In this document: positions 30,899-44,000 of the stretch, one piece after another | Numbering within the stretch: position 1 is the first letter of the stretch | How the letters are laid out: every line of letters begins with the position of its first letter | Assembly (NCBI GenBank): GCA_002221725.1 | Contig: NJFT01000001.1 | Span: 456,230-520,229, forward strand | DNA length: 64,000 nucleotides | Direction of reading: 5' to 3' | Source: Scedosporium boydii | Lineage: Eukaryota > Ascomycota > Sordariomycetes > Microascales > Microascaceae | Notes under the pieces: generated by a model | Told to the model about the DNA's origin: nothing | Database searches by the model: none | What the model saw: only the letters and a program-made list of their open reading frames with translations | Program-made: the position numbers and the translations under genes

Positions 30899-33800
30899 TT
30901 ATTTCTTCTTGCCCTTGGACTTGGCCTTGGACTTCGAGGCCGCACCACCAGACGCGTTGCTAGCGACGCTGGAGGCGCGTGAAGGACTGGCCGACTTGGA
31001 CTTGCTTCCTTTAGTCGTGGCCGATTTCACATTATCAAGTGCCTTGTTCTACTCGAATGTTAGAAAATGACTTAACGCTAGATTCGCATAAAGAGGGAGA
31101 GGTTCGATATATCCACATACCTTGACACCGTTCTTGGACTTCTTCTTGGCCGGGGCCATACCAAGAATGCTATCCTCGTCGTTCTCCTCGTCCTCCGGCT
31201 CTCGCTTCGATTTCTTCTCGCCGTTAGCTTTGGAAGGCTGAACGTCCTCATACTCTTTCATAACGGTCGTGAGGAGCGTCGTGCAACGTCGGCTAAGCTC
31301 AATAGGCGTTCGGCTGAGGAAGAACCAGTCAAACCTAAACAGGGGGCTGTCCCGAATTTCCTCCCTGATGTTCTCGTAAAGGCCCTCACTATCAATTCCG
31401 TACTTGTCAAGGAGCACGAGGAGGAACCGATCCTCTTCTTCGGTGTAAACCTTCTTGTTCGTTGTCGATACGGAATAGTTGATTTTGAGCTGCTGGAGGG
31501 GGACTCGATAGCCCGAAATCTTCTTCCGCAACATCTTACGTTGGTGCTCAACTCGGCGCATGCGCTCCTCGCCGTCCTCGATGATCTTGATGTATTTCTG
31601 ATAGTCGGAGATTTCTGTGTACCTCTGCCAGAATACCTTGGCATAGGTCTTAATTTGGGCCACGGTCTTACTCTCGATGTCTTCGGCGATCCTGTCGTAA
31701 TCAGTACGACCGTGTTTACCGGAACCGTGGACAAACTGCTGGAAGTCCCTGCGGTTCCAGTCACCGAAGCCCTGCTCGGACAGCTGGGCCTTCTCCTCCT
31801 GTTCCTCTTCATTTAAGGGAGTGGCGTTATCGATCTCTTCCTGCAGGCGGGTTCGCTCGGCCTCGCGCTCCTCGAGTGTGTCTTCCTCGCCATCGGCAAG
31901 GGGAACCTTGTAACCAACTTCCTTCCTATAGTACGCTGTCTCACGATCTTGCAGTTCTCGTAGCCGAGCAGGGTAGAACTGGTAATCGTGCACAGGGACT
32001 TGCTTGGGTGCTCGAGGGGCCTTGGGCTTCTGCTCTGCCTTGCTGCTTGGATACATGGCCTGTTTGAAGTACTTATCCATCGAGTAGGATTGCTCCTTGC
32101 GCTCGCGCTTGGCTGGCTCGATCCAAGTCATGAGATTCAGATCCGTCTTCTTCTTCTGGAAATCCTTTCCATTCCACTCATACGCGGATTCCGAAGTGAA
32201 GTTTTGAAGGTCGTCAAGGCCAAGTTTCTCATACTTGGCGTTCAATTCTTTCGTGCGGTTCTCTCCTCGAGCGAGAATCTCCTCGATATCGGCGTCGTCA
32301 ATCTTTCCGCCCTTATTGGCGATGAGACCTGTGCCACCCTTTGTCGAGAAAACATCCTGTGCTCCATGCTGGATCATGGACAGAAGCTCCTCCTTGTTGG
32401 CGGCGGCCTTAGCTGCGATTTGGGCCCTGCCCTGCTGGATGACTAGCTGATCCAGCCTCAGTTTCTGAGCTGCTCGCTCAAGAACCTTCTCTTCGATGGC
32501 GTTATCGGTAACGAACCGATAGACGACAACCTGCTTCGTCTGTCCGATACGGTGAGCTCGATCCATAGCTTGAAGATCGGCTTGAGGGTTCCAGTCGCTA
32601 TCATACAGAATAACCGTGTCGGCGGTTGTAAGGTTGATACCTAGACCGCCAGCTCGAGTGGTAAGGAGGAAGACGAACTTCTCAGAGCCCGGCTTATTGT
32701 ATTCGTCGATAGCAGCGATTCGGTCCTCATGAGCAGTGCCACCATCGATACGGCAATATTTGTACTCGCGGAAGACGCAGTAATCTTCAAGGATGTCGAG
32801 AAGTCGACTCATCTGAGAGAAGATCAGGACACGACTGCCATTCTTCTGCAAGCGGGAAAGAAGCTTGTCGAGAACAACCATCTTGCCCGAGTTCTCTACG
32901 AGATGTTCGTCCGTGGTGTAAGGAGGGCCAGGTTCAGCGCCTTCGAAGAGGTACGGGTGATTACAGCACTTTCTGAGCTGCATGACAATATTTAGGAGTC
33001 GTGTCTTGGACTCGCGTTTGCCGCCCGCGCCATTAACGGCATCGATATCCTTTTCCAGAATCTTCTGATACCACTTGACCTGCATTTCAGACATGCCGAT
33101 GTATAGGTTGACCTCCTTCTTGGGAAGCAAGCTCTTTTCGACATCACTCTTCACTCGACGTAGCAAGAACGGCCGTAAGACGCGGTGAAGTTGCTGAACA
33201 ACGGTATCCTGGTCCCTATCCTGACCGCTGAACCAGTTATCGAACGCCTCGGAATCGCCAAATACGTCGGGGAGGAGGAAATTGAGCAAGGCCCAAAGCT
33301 CGTGGAGGTTATTCTGGAGGGGGGTACCAGTAATAAGGAGGCGGTTTCGCGACTGGAACAACCGAATCACTTGAGAAAGCGAAGATTCTTCGTTTTTAAT
33401 ACGATGGGCCTGAGGCGGTAAAACATTAGCAAATGCACACTCGTCACACTCGTCGATCAAAGGACGGCTGAACATACCTCGTCAATGATGATGTACTGCC
33501 AGGCAAACTTCCTGAGATGGGCCTTCTCGCGGAGAACCATTTCGTAACTCGTGATACACACATCGAAGTCCTCGTCGATAAGGCGATCGTTAATAAGCTG
33601 GTGTCGCTCTTCCTTGGCTCCCTGGAGCACCAAAACGTTGACCTCGGGAGTCCACTTTTCGAACTCGCGCTTCCAGTTATCCAGAGTGGACTTAGGGACG
33701 GTGACAAGGTGGGGCCCGGTAATGCCCATCATATGGCGCAGGTAGCCGAGGAACGAGATCGTCTGCAACGTCTTTCCAAGGCCCATTTCGTCGGCAAGAA

Positions 33801-34583
33801 TGCCCGAGATACCATTCTCGTGCAGTGAGATGAGCCAATTCAGGCCGGCAACCTGATAGTCTCTCATCGTACCCTTGATGAAGGATGGCGACTCGCGGAA
33901 GACAGTGTCTGCGGCTCCACCGCGCTTCTCGTCCTTCAGTAGCTCCTCGTCTTCCTCCTTTTCCGTTCGCCGCGCACGGACATTAACCGCACCGCCTTGG
34001 CGACGCGCGCCACCCTTCGTCTTGTCATGTTCAGCATTTTGACGATCGATTTCGACCATAATCTCGCGGATTTTCGGATCGGGATTGGTTTCGATGAAAT
34101 GACGGAAGAGATCTGTCAATCCGAGAAGGTAACGGAATCGGCGAATGGTGTCATCTTCCTGTGATAGGTGTCAATATACCGCGCAACCCCTACGCGCTCA
34201 GTAGGCAAAGATATCGCATACCTTGGACTCTCCAAGTCTGTCGTGCTTCTTGCCAAACACGCTACGACGAAGCTGATTGGCTTCGCTCCTACGCTTCCGA
34301 CCATCCGTAATAGGCTCGCCGACTACGCTGCTAGCGGTGGTATTTGGCTGGGTATCAGAGTCGGAGTAGTCGGGCGTATCGACCTCCTGTGGCAAGAGTG
34401 TTAGCGTGGACTCGAGATTCTTCGAGGTTACAGAGCCAAGTCACCTCAGTCAATTGAGATGAAAAGACTAAGTATGAGAACAGAGGATAGGGCTAGTGAA
34501 CATACCATTTCAGAGGCAATGTGGTGTTCTGGTGCGTCAGGCATGAACGCGTCCTTGTCTGTGTTCTGGCGGCTCGGGGCCAT
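30899..34583 (-). CDS. ISWI-class chromatin-remodelling ATPase
   Basis: Five exons (34583-34506, 34386-34222, 34158-33478, 33409-31121, 31048-30899) give 1,120 aa. SNF2 domain: Walker A in [11 protein letters not shown] (about residues 205-214); the DEAH box is D307-E308 joined to A309-H310 across intron 3; motif VI region [11 protein letters not shown]. The C-terminal half has the ISWI HAND-SANT-SLIDE module: [10 protein letters not shown] for SANT (about 857) and [18 protein letters not shown] opening SLIDE (about 960). The tail is Lys/Ser-rich ([12 protein letters not shown]), likely DNA- or nucleus-targeting. ISWI enzymes slide and space nucleosomes. Whether it is the ISW1 or ISW2 type cannot be settled here. 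Intron phases are all 0, which makes the model secure. Confidence 0.95.
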
Positions 34584-35137
34584 TGTTAAGGCTAGAGTGG
34601 AAAACCACTTTACGCGCCAATGACGCGTCGTAGAGAGCTTAACAAGACACTCGGAAAAAAGGACAGGGCCAAAGAGAGATATTAAAGTCAATAAATAGTA
34701 GCAGTGGTAGGGAACCAGTGCAAGAAGTGATGTTGTGTGTTGGGGAAGAGGAAAAGACAAGTTAAGAAACTTTTTGGGAGAAGGATAATAGTCTAGGATT
34801 CTCAACTGGCTTATCACAAAATCACAGCATGGGCAGGAGGGAAGTGGATGTAGCACACATCAATAGGGTGATATTTAGCCGATGATCTACCACTCCCGCT
34901 TACACCCCACAGGCACTTAGAGAAAGAGCTCTCAATCAAGCAAGCCCTTTTAACTGTAAGTAAAAGCAGCAGAGTATGTACAGATGGAAAATATATTGAC
35001 AAATTCATCAAATACCTTTTATACTTATGGAGGTAATTAAAGAGAGGGAATGGAAGAGGAGAGAATAAAAAGAAGAAATCAAAAGATTCATTGGCGAAAA
35101 AAATGAAGGCTCAAAGACTAACAAAAAATGAAGCTGC
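34584..35137. promoter_or_regulatory. ISWI promoter with MCB-type site
   Basis: Just upstream of the ISWI start lie TTACGCGCCAA (E2F/MBF-like, about 34609-34619) and TGACGCGTCG, with ACGCGT at 34623-34628. The sites are seen; use is inferred. The rest holds nothing recognised. Confidence 0.5.
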
Positions 35138-35209
35138 TGCCCAAGGGAGGAATCGAACCTCCGTTTCCACGGCCACAACGTGGCGTACTAACCACTATAC
35201 GACTTGAGC
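35138..35209 (-). tRNA. tRNA-His (anticodon GTG)
   Basis: The 72-nt cloverleaf reads on the minus strand. The acceptor GCTCAAG pairs with CTTGGGC (one G-T), followed by discriminator A. The anticodon stem CCACG/CGTGG encloses loop TTGTGGC, anticodon GTG. The T loop is TTCGATT within GGAGG/CCTCC. No intron. The D-arm contains AGTGGTTAGTA, a good A box. Confidence 0.93.
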
Positions 35210-35951
35210 TTCTTGTGGATTTGTTACGACTACTACTTCCAGTTTGCCCATATCAACCTAGCACACTAAGCAAGAGTACTTAGAAGTTCAAAGAAACACG
35301 TGAGGAGGATGATTAATACAGTCTATGTCCCAACAATGAAAGAGATCAGTCATTGTGCTCTTCAGCCAATTCCTCTGAATCAATGAAATGAATCCCCTCG
35401 ACCATCTCGAAACTGAGTTTACAAAAGCGCCTCAACTCGAGGCACACCATTTATATCAACCGTAACTGCCAGTTCTCTCTATAAAGGATATATTCAGTTG
35501 TGGTATATACATCTTCGTACTGCATGGGAGCCAGCGTCCTCTTCGTTTCGATACATATCGAATTACATCATTTGATCAGTTGATTGCTTTCCTGCTGGGC
35601 TTCCGTCGTCACACGTCAACTGACAATCTCGCGCCCTCGCATCATTCACCGAGAGTTGGTTCGGCGTCCTGGATATGACTTGGACAGACACGCTCTAGCC
35701 TACCCGAGTTACAATTCTTCTTCTTCAGGCGCGCCCACGGTCCGAGCATGCCAAACCCATGCATGAAGAGAAGAAACAAAAAAGGATCCCATATCGCAAG
35801 CAAAAAACGCCGAGGGATAAAAGAATGCAGCCTCCCGAATCGGAAGGGGAAGAATTAATGAGCGTTGGGAGGATATGGGAGGGATATCGTATATATGTGA
35901 AACAAAACCAAGAAAAGGAAAGGCCGGCCGTGGGAAACATGAAGTGGTTCT
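35210..35951. other. intergenic stretch tRNA-His / ferric reductase 3' end
   Basis: No gene was supported. It holds A-rich short runs near 35770-35810. Confidence 0.4.
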
Positions 35952-38054
35952 TCACCATCCAAACTGCTCACAGTGGAGCTCGAGGGCCGGTCCCTCACAT
36001 TGGATGCATGCCGCCGTGGTGTTCCTTACTTCGTCCATGAGACTCACGGGTCCGCACCCTATAATCAGTATCCGCTCAGTCCTACCAGCCCTGGCAACTT
36101 CATCCTTGATAATCTGAGACACGCTAGGTCGACCCTCGGAGATGTCGATGCCAGTGTCGAGACAGAGTTGATGTGCTCCGCAGTTGCCGGAGCAGACGGG
36201 TAGATGTTCCGAATGGGCTGGCGATGAGGATTGGGATTCCATCTTCTCAATGCTATCCATCTTTTCTTCGTCACCGCGCATCTCGCGGTCCAACTCAATC
36301 GGCGTCGTAGAGCGGGGAGGCGTCGCAAGGTACAGGTTGGGCTTGTCCTCGTCGGCCGACGGCGGCGGTGTGTTGCCAGTTACGTGGATGTTGACGTTGA
36401 CCTTGCCGCTTGCTCGGAGCTCTTGAATGTGGTCGGCATACCACTTAAAGTAACCTGTTATCGCGAGGTCGTTAGTCAACCCCCACCTTCCTGTACGACC
36501 GCCCATGTCACCAAGAGACGCGTCGTCCCGTCACTTACCTCGGTGTCTACACATCCAGTGGAACTGGATTGGTAGTTTATTGTTCCACTTGTTCAATGCT
36601 CTTAGGGCTATTCCGACGGTGAAGCTTGCGCCACTGCCGCCGCCAAGCATCACGATTCGGTCAAAAGATGGTATGTTGGGGAACGTTCCGTACGGTCCTT
36701 CCACGGACGCCATCAAGCTCCTGCCGGGGTAGGCTGAGGCAAACCTGTGAAGGTCGCGGGTGAAGCCGTCGTATGACTTGACCACAAACTCGTTGGACTC
36801 CGATGAGACAACGGTAAAAGGATGCATCTCGAAAAAGCGGATTCCAGGGATCCAAACGAAGCAGTGGGAGCCCGAGGCATTACCGCCCGGTCCCTTCTTG
36901 AGCTTGATACGAGTGCCACCTTCGGAGAGGGGGTAGACGACGGCCTCGTTGTTGACGCTGTAGAAGACAAGTCGGATGAAGCGGATGGACCTATCAAAGA
37001 CCCAGAGACCGCCGACGATACAGGTTACGATGGCGATCTTCTTGACGACCTCTGGCTGGTGGAGGCCGACAAAGACGACAGTCGCCAGGAAGAAAAGAAG
37101 ATGCATGACGTAGAATAATTCGTACCAGAATCGGCGGATAATGACGGCGGCGAGTACCATCACGAGGAGGCAGAAGCCGGCGACGATACCGTAAATCTCT
37201 TCATGTGCGCGGAGCCTCTTGATGTTATTGGAATTCCCGAAATACGAGGCGTAGGTGCAGGCATGTAGGATCACGACGGCCAAGGTGACAGAGCCGGCGA
37301 TTTTATGCAACACATTGATGCGTTCATATGACCAGGCCGAGATGTAAGCGAGCGGGGTGTTTTTCAACGACAGAAAGACTACCACGACCAGGTTTGAAAC
37401 GCTCATCCTACCGCCGGTGTCAGTACGATTACTATTACCCTCCTTCTCGTTCGATGCGCAATCAAATGGATTAGTTCAAGAGGGATATACGCACCATCCC
37501 CACCTAGCGGCGAGATTCGTTTGGATACCTAAGCTCTTGTTGTCCATGTTGACAAATGATACGATGACATTGATAGCGATGAAGAGGGCCGCCAACACCG
37601 CATGGCCACGGGAAGGCAAGCCAGGGAACTTGGGCAGGAGTGTCCGCCTCACAATTCTAGTATCGCGTGTTAGTCCTCAGGCGACACACTTCCCTCGAGG
37701 GATATCTGCAACCACAGGCTCTCCCCTCTCCCCGAACCCAGGTGCGGGAGAAACGATAGAGACCCACCTGGAGACATAATGGAAAGGAGCGAAGATAGTC
37801 GCCTTGTTGAAGCCACTCTTTTGGGCAAATACCCTCGTGAGATGGAGAAAGATGAAGAGCCCCATGAGCCCGCAAAGGCCGGCGGCATAAAACTCCATCG
37901 TTTTCATGTTCATTTCTGTTCTCTTCGCAAAGAGGAGTGGAAATGCGCTAGGACCGCCGCCGCCGCCACCATGACCACCACCTCCTCCTCCGCTTCCTCC
38001 TGCTCCTCCACCGCCGCCACCACCAGAACCCCCAGACCAGCCGCCGGAGCTCAT
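35952..38054 (-). CDS. ferric reductase-type NAD(P)H flavocytochrome b
   Basis: Four exons (38054-37768, 37656-37495, 37407-36539, 36454-35952) give 606 aa. The N-terminus after MSSGGWSGG is a glycine repeat (GGGGGGGAGGSGGGGGGHGG), then membrane helices. The heme-binding histidines fit HKIAGSVTLAVVILHACTY and YVMHLLFFLATVVFVGLHQ. FAD binding is at HPFTVVSS, and the NAD(P)H part has MLGGGSGASFTVG and ILIIGCGPVSLMDEVR. The family reduces Fe3+ or Cu2+ outside the cell before uptake, or makes superoxide; the layout fits the FRE-type ferric reductases. Donor GTGGGT (intron 1) and GTGCGT (intron 2) are acceptable variants that restore VSRIVRRTLLPK and RWGWMSVSN. An upstream in-frame ATG at 38138 would add 28 residues. 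Confidence 0.88.
37960..38045 (-). repeat. glycine-codon repeat in ferric reductase N-terminus
   Basis: A tract of GGN/GGT codons encodes runs of Gly broken by single Ser, Ala or His (about 30 residues). It is seen as CCACC/TCCTCC repeats on the plus strand. Confidence 0.75.
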
Positions 38055-41000
38055 TGTGGATCGTACTGGATTCGATGCTTGTCTTTGCTTCTGTCGTGTA
38101 TAGTTCTTCTGCTGCTCATAAAGGTTGTTCCTCCTCAAGTTATAGCCTCTCCCGGTATAAGTTGAGACTAAGGATGTGAGCGGCCGTGATGATTGTGTGA
38201 GATGGCAAGATGGGATGCCAAGCCTATGTGTTATGTGGGGGGAGGAGGAAAGGAGGGCAGAAGAAGAGCCAGAAGCTCTTACGTTTCCAGTGAAGATCGC
38301 TCCGGGTTACAGGTCCAGGAAGAGTGGAGGGAATGTGAGACAGGGGAGGGCATCTTTTTTTATGTTTGGGGTGGGCAGAAGGACCAGCAGCCTTCGAGGA
38401 GTGAAAGTAACTTACAACACTGTCCATGGTTGGCGTCTTCTCTATTGCTCTCTCTTCTGACTCTCACTACACAACCTCAGATCTTTTATCCCCACTCCCC
38501 TCTGAGCATGGATGAGTATGGGGATGCGTATGAGTATGGAGTTGGAGATGGTTGGTCCCGACTCCCGAGGGTGTGTCGTTAGGTCCCCAGTGTGAGGAGG
38601 CGTGAACGATGGGCAATGAGCACTTATATTAAGTGGGGTGTGGCGCTTTTGGAAATGTCTACGGAAATTTAAAGAGGAAACGACTCTAAACAAGTGTGCA
38701 ATTTGGGAGGAACAGGATCTATCATAAACAAGTGTAGTACATGCGTACCATCACCATCTATGGGGTAGGATATATTGCCCGCAATCAATATGTACCGTTT
38801 TGGTTGGGCGAGCCATCAAATGGATTGATGGACTCGGATTCAGTCATTGATCACTCTGGACGTGTGGTCAGCGCGAGAAACGGTGACGCACTCGCGCCCG
38901 CTCTCACTTACATCTCTCAGACAGACTCGACTCGGCGAAGAGACAGATAGACAGACGAAAAGCAACACTCGGTGTAGCACCCGCGACACCGACGATGAAG
39001 AACTGAACACTGAAGACGGGCTGATCCGAACACTGGCGCCGTTCCAGAGACAGAATGACAGGACTCTAAGGAAAGACGGAGAGAATGAGATGAAAAAGCA
39101 AACTTGGGAGCCAATCGACGTTGATCAATTCGATGAAATGTCTCGCTTCTGTTTAACAACGGGTCGCTCTTCCGAATCAGGTAGCCCAGCCTAGTCCGCC
39201 TTGTTGGCAGTCCTCTGCCAGTACAATATACAGGCTGCGAATCTTAGACTCTGCCGGAGACCTTCCGTGAATGCGGGTCTGGCCCACTGCCGACGAGACA
39301 TCATCGGAGACAGGATTGAATGAGAATTCTAATAGCACGAAGGCAGTCCATCTGTGTGATATCGCCGGGTTCGACAGGGTCCAGGCTTGTAATCTTCATA
39401 TCTAGATCTTGTCTTTCATTTACAATTAGGAGCCTTTTCCAATCTTTTTCTTGTTTCCTTTTTCTTTCTTATTTTCCGCATTCATGCTTTCTTGTTTTCA
39501 TTGATGGTTCCTTATGTCTGGATCCCGTCCCATAGGATACATTCCACATTTCCCAAACTCGTTAAGCCTCGAGGATCATCACTATGAGGCATCAATTGAT
39601 CTCGTTTCCCTCGTCGCAATATGCGATCAATGTTCTATTCATTTCGGTCTATCAACGTTGACCATAACACATCAGCCTTGAATCGCCACAATATACGTAG
39701 TCTCTTCTAACAACACACACACACACCCTTTCGTCCGTCCCATCTATAACTGTGAAGCATTTCCTGATCTCCGCGCCTCTTATTCTGTTCCTGATCGACC
39801 GGCTCTTAAGTTTTACATGAGTTCGATTTCGCGCCCACTTCCTCTATGTATTAAATCTGAGCCCTCCATCTCTTTGAGTCGAGCTTATCATTAGCCACCT
39901 CCTCATTTGCTTGCAACAAAAATAAGAAGTCCTTCTTATAATTCTTATTCGGTGGCAATTGAATCGGCTGTCTCTTAATTGGCCCATGAGACTCGGAAGC
40001 TCTTTGGAGTTTCTCATCTTCCATAGTGCATTGGGCTTTGTTCGACGGCCGGCAGGGGTCTTCGTTGTACAGGTTTCATTGAGAGGAGCAAAAGTAAGAA
40101 GGAAAAAAGGAAAAAAAAGAGGGAAAATAAAATTAACACCACGAACTTCTATATCGAGTGAGAGGGAACCAAAGGAAGAGCAGCATTAGAGACATCAGAG
40201 TACTTCGTTACTGGCTGGTGCAAGAGGTCCATGTTGTTTACTACACGACATCAATTGATGTGGATATATTCACATCGTTTATATGAGCGATCAAATGGAG
40301 GAAGCATAGGAGGTCGTGGATTGAGGATGGACCTCAAGAGACAGGCTAAGGAAACCTCGTAAAGAAAGAGTGCCCTATTAGACTCGGTCTGGCGGTATCC
40401 ATATGCTCGCCTTCCCTGGATCCTGATCCCCGATCCTCTGGTAGAACGGAAGCCTCAATGTTGTGTACAGGAAACCTGGTCCTCTGAGAAAGGATGCAAT
40501 GGAATATCAACGTTTCCCATTTAGGCGCGTTTTCTTCCTTCTTCTTTTCCCTCGTTTCCTTACTTTTTCACATTTCAAGGGACCTGCGAGAACAGCTGTC
40601 GATCGGGCTGACAATATGTGCTTCCCTGCGATGCAGGCGTGCCACCCTGCCCGGCAAAAAGTGAACATCGGATGTGGGTGGGCAGGCAAGGTGGAGGGCG
40701 ACGTGGAGGAGGATGAGGGAGGGAGGGAAGAGGCAGCCACAGCGGCAAGACGGGGAAGGGAAATCGGAAACGGAGAAGATGGGGTGAATCAAACATTGAA
40801 CGGGCTCTCACAGCCCGGCAAAGTAAATAACGTGTACCGTGTAACGGACTGCCTCAGCTGTGCTGCGCTGTTATATTGAAATAGCCCGAATCTGTTATAA
40901 CTATATCTCTGCCCGCTCTTCTGGGATCCTGTCAAGGATATGAGAACAGATCTATGTTCCTTGAAAATTCTAATCCAAAAAGGCTAGGTACATGGAAATA

Positions 41001-44000
41001 AGATATGGGAAAGAGCATTAAATCTGTCGAGAAGGCGACTTAGGTTAAACATAAGAGAAAAGAGCAAGAGATGAAGGAGGCCTCGTTGATAGACGCGGGT
41101 GGGATCACCAGGGCCCTGTCTGCACGCAGCACACCCGATCCAAGTTGTCATGACCACCTAAATAGGCAAGACAGATTTCTAGAATTAAAGAAATATATCA
41201 GAGAGAGGGAGTGTGTGTGAGTCGGTACTTGACATTGGATCGCCTCGTTATTGCTCTCCTGTCACGCGGGGTCAACACGGCTAGCATCGCTAGAAATAAG
41301 TTGCTGGCTTCGATGTCTCTTGATTGCTAAGATATCTGTTACTGGATGATATTTCTCTCTTTGATGGCGGAGATTGCCAAGTACTGACCACGAGAGTGAG
41401 AGATGATGTGTTCCAGTGTCACTCTGACAGACTACAGCACACACCAACTTCGAATATGATGGGGTCTCCTTGAAGTATCTTGGGAATTTTCATGCTGTGC
41501 TCGAGTCTTGTGTGTGAGTGGACCTGCATAGCGAGAATGCATCCACCAGACATCTCAGGCATCTCCTCAGATTGAGAATTGGGGAAGATCAAAGGTCAAG
41601 GTCAACAGATCTGTGGCGGAGAGGGGGAACACAGCAAATGCCTTACTGGACGGAAGAAAGAGATGAAAAGCACCTCGATTCGAAACCTGCCTAGGACACA
41701 AACATATTAAAAAGTCCGGGGTAAGCCTCCAATCAATGAGAAGCGAGAAGCGAGAAGTATGAAGCTTGCGCTGTCTGCCGGCATCCGGTATGACAGGACG
41801 GGAAATGTCCCCGTTGACCTGGGATGGCTTTTACCCTAAATGTACTCTCGTCCCCATCCTGTTCCCAGTTCCGGATATGGTATCTCTTCCTTTTACTTCC
41901 TCTTCCTCTTCCTCGTTCACGAGAGGGGCCTGGCTAGATAGATCTACACTGGTTTGTCACATTATGTATGCCTATATGTACATTGATGTACCCATCATCA
42001 CCCCGATTATCAGGGGACATGATGTGTCGTACAGTTGAGGGAAACTTGATGTAACCAACCGGTAATACGGGACTGTTGGCCGATGATGTGGGTGCGAGGA
42101 AAGCACGAGGTTCTACCAAACACTCGCAGAATGCAGCTCGGGCAACTGTCGATCTTTCAGGGCAAGCTCATGCTCAGATCTGGATCAGGGCGACCAGCCA
42201 CCACAAGAGCCAACCCCTCCCTAGCTGCGCCGGGTACTGCGAACTACGGTTCAGGGGGGGTTATCAGGCTGGGAGGATCTTATTTGGTGGGAAAATGAGG
42301 GGTGCTTTGATGGGGAGGAGGGGTTGACTTGGCCCGCCCCAGGGTTCTAGCTTGAGAATGCAGTTTCTGGAAGGAACCGTGCTCTGTACGCAGATCCAGA
42401 TCCTCGCGGCCGCGATCATCTGAATCACTTACTTCATAAACCACAGAAATTTTGATCCATCTTTTGCCACCGCCCTCACTTGATAGACAGATTGTGATCA
42501 CGAGTGGCAATGGCGGGAACGCTCTTGAAAGGGCTTGTCAATTGGGACCGAGGGAGGCAGCGCCGGCGGTCGCCGAAAGGCTCGCGAAAAGGAAACATAA
42601 ACTGGAAGTCTGGATCTCAGCAAAGGGCAGCCCCAGGTGCTAGAAACCTTAGAAGGAAGAATGTATGGTTCAGATATATATTGTCAAGTTGACAAATGTG
42701 TTCGTCATCGCCGCGCTGAGGCGGCATCCAATCTGAAAAGGGAAGCCATGCTGGGCAGCAATTCTTTTTAATCAACAAGACGGAGAACATCGTCGGCGTT
42801 TTGTCGAAGCTGATTCGCTCGTCCGGGTGGAATGCGCGGGTGTCGAGACAATCTGGATAAATGAAATGCGTGCTGCAAAAGAGCCGTGACAGAGGCACAA
42901 TGTTCTTGGGAGGCCCATTCAAGATTCTGGGAGATGAAATTTACCCCACAGGCAAACTAACAAACTATTTGTGTGTGGTTTATATTGCCAACCCTTTGGT
43001 AGCTCCCTGTCCCTACCCGGTGAAGGAGGTGCCGGGCAATGGCTGTCCACGTAGGCGTCCTCGTCGGCTGCTTTGTACGATTATATCGTTGCGTCCTTTA
43101 AGATCGAAACACAGAAACAACAAAGACACAGAGATCTGGGGTTCTTTGCACAAGGAAATCCCGATGAGCTTATCTAGAGTATCTGAGGCGGTGCGACTAA
43201 CGAAATTCCACAGGGCCAGGATATTAATCTACCAGCCGACGTGGAAGAGACGAGACAGAATTCAATAGATTGACATAGTTACTGAGGGCCGACTAATGCT
43301 CAAAGACCGTTCCAGGGTCAGGGTTGAACGGACGGAACATTTCGCAGCACGCGATGTAACAACGCAGCATGACGAAATCGCGGAGTGAGGGACCCCGTGA
43401 AGCACTAGCCCGGCATGCACTCCAGAAGCTCAAACGGTACACCGCAATGCTGGAGGTCGCACCTGATCGACAATCATGTTTTCGAACGCGTAGGCGTCAC
43501 GTAACCGAGATCAGAGATGGGGGGGGGCCTACCGAGGTAGATGCTCACGCGTTCCCTTGTCCCCACTGCGGGTGGCCTCAAAATACCTCCTTCAATTCCG
43601 AGCTGAGTGCCACGGGCTGGCGAGGAGCTCAAGATAGAAAAGAAACCCAGTTTGATGCAGATAGGTGGGGCTTTAGGCCGTCTTTGAGGCGAAACGGAGT
43701 AACTGATGGACCGGAGAACCAGTCTTTGCCTTGTGACGGACGACGGCAGAAGGGGTAGGTTTTGGTGAGTGATAGCAAAGTCGGCTTGGTTCAAGCGTTG
43801 GAGACATTATGTATCGGTCAGGCATTGAGACGGTAATATCTTGAGTTATCATCCGTATCGAGTGACTGCAGGGCGCCGTATCTCTGCCAAGTAGACAGAC
43901 GCAGTGGATAGTTCAGAGAAGCAGGGAAGCCCGCTTCCCATATAGCTATTGGTAGTCACCGCCACCAGCATTGAGGCGAGGCGAAAGCGCAGGTCTCGCC

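Noticed and set aside
40463..40879. 138-aa ORF inside the gene-free stretch
   Set aside because: Arg/Gly-rich composition without motifs or codon bias; likely random.
43369..43758. 129-aa ORF with a CPHC motif
   Set aside because: A single CxxC with no second pair and no other support.
43903..43965. Weak likeness on the minus strand to the start of fungal 5S rRNA (GGGCTTCCC context)
   Set aside because: Only about 35 nt are similar; the internal promoter and the 3' half are absent.
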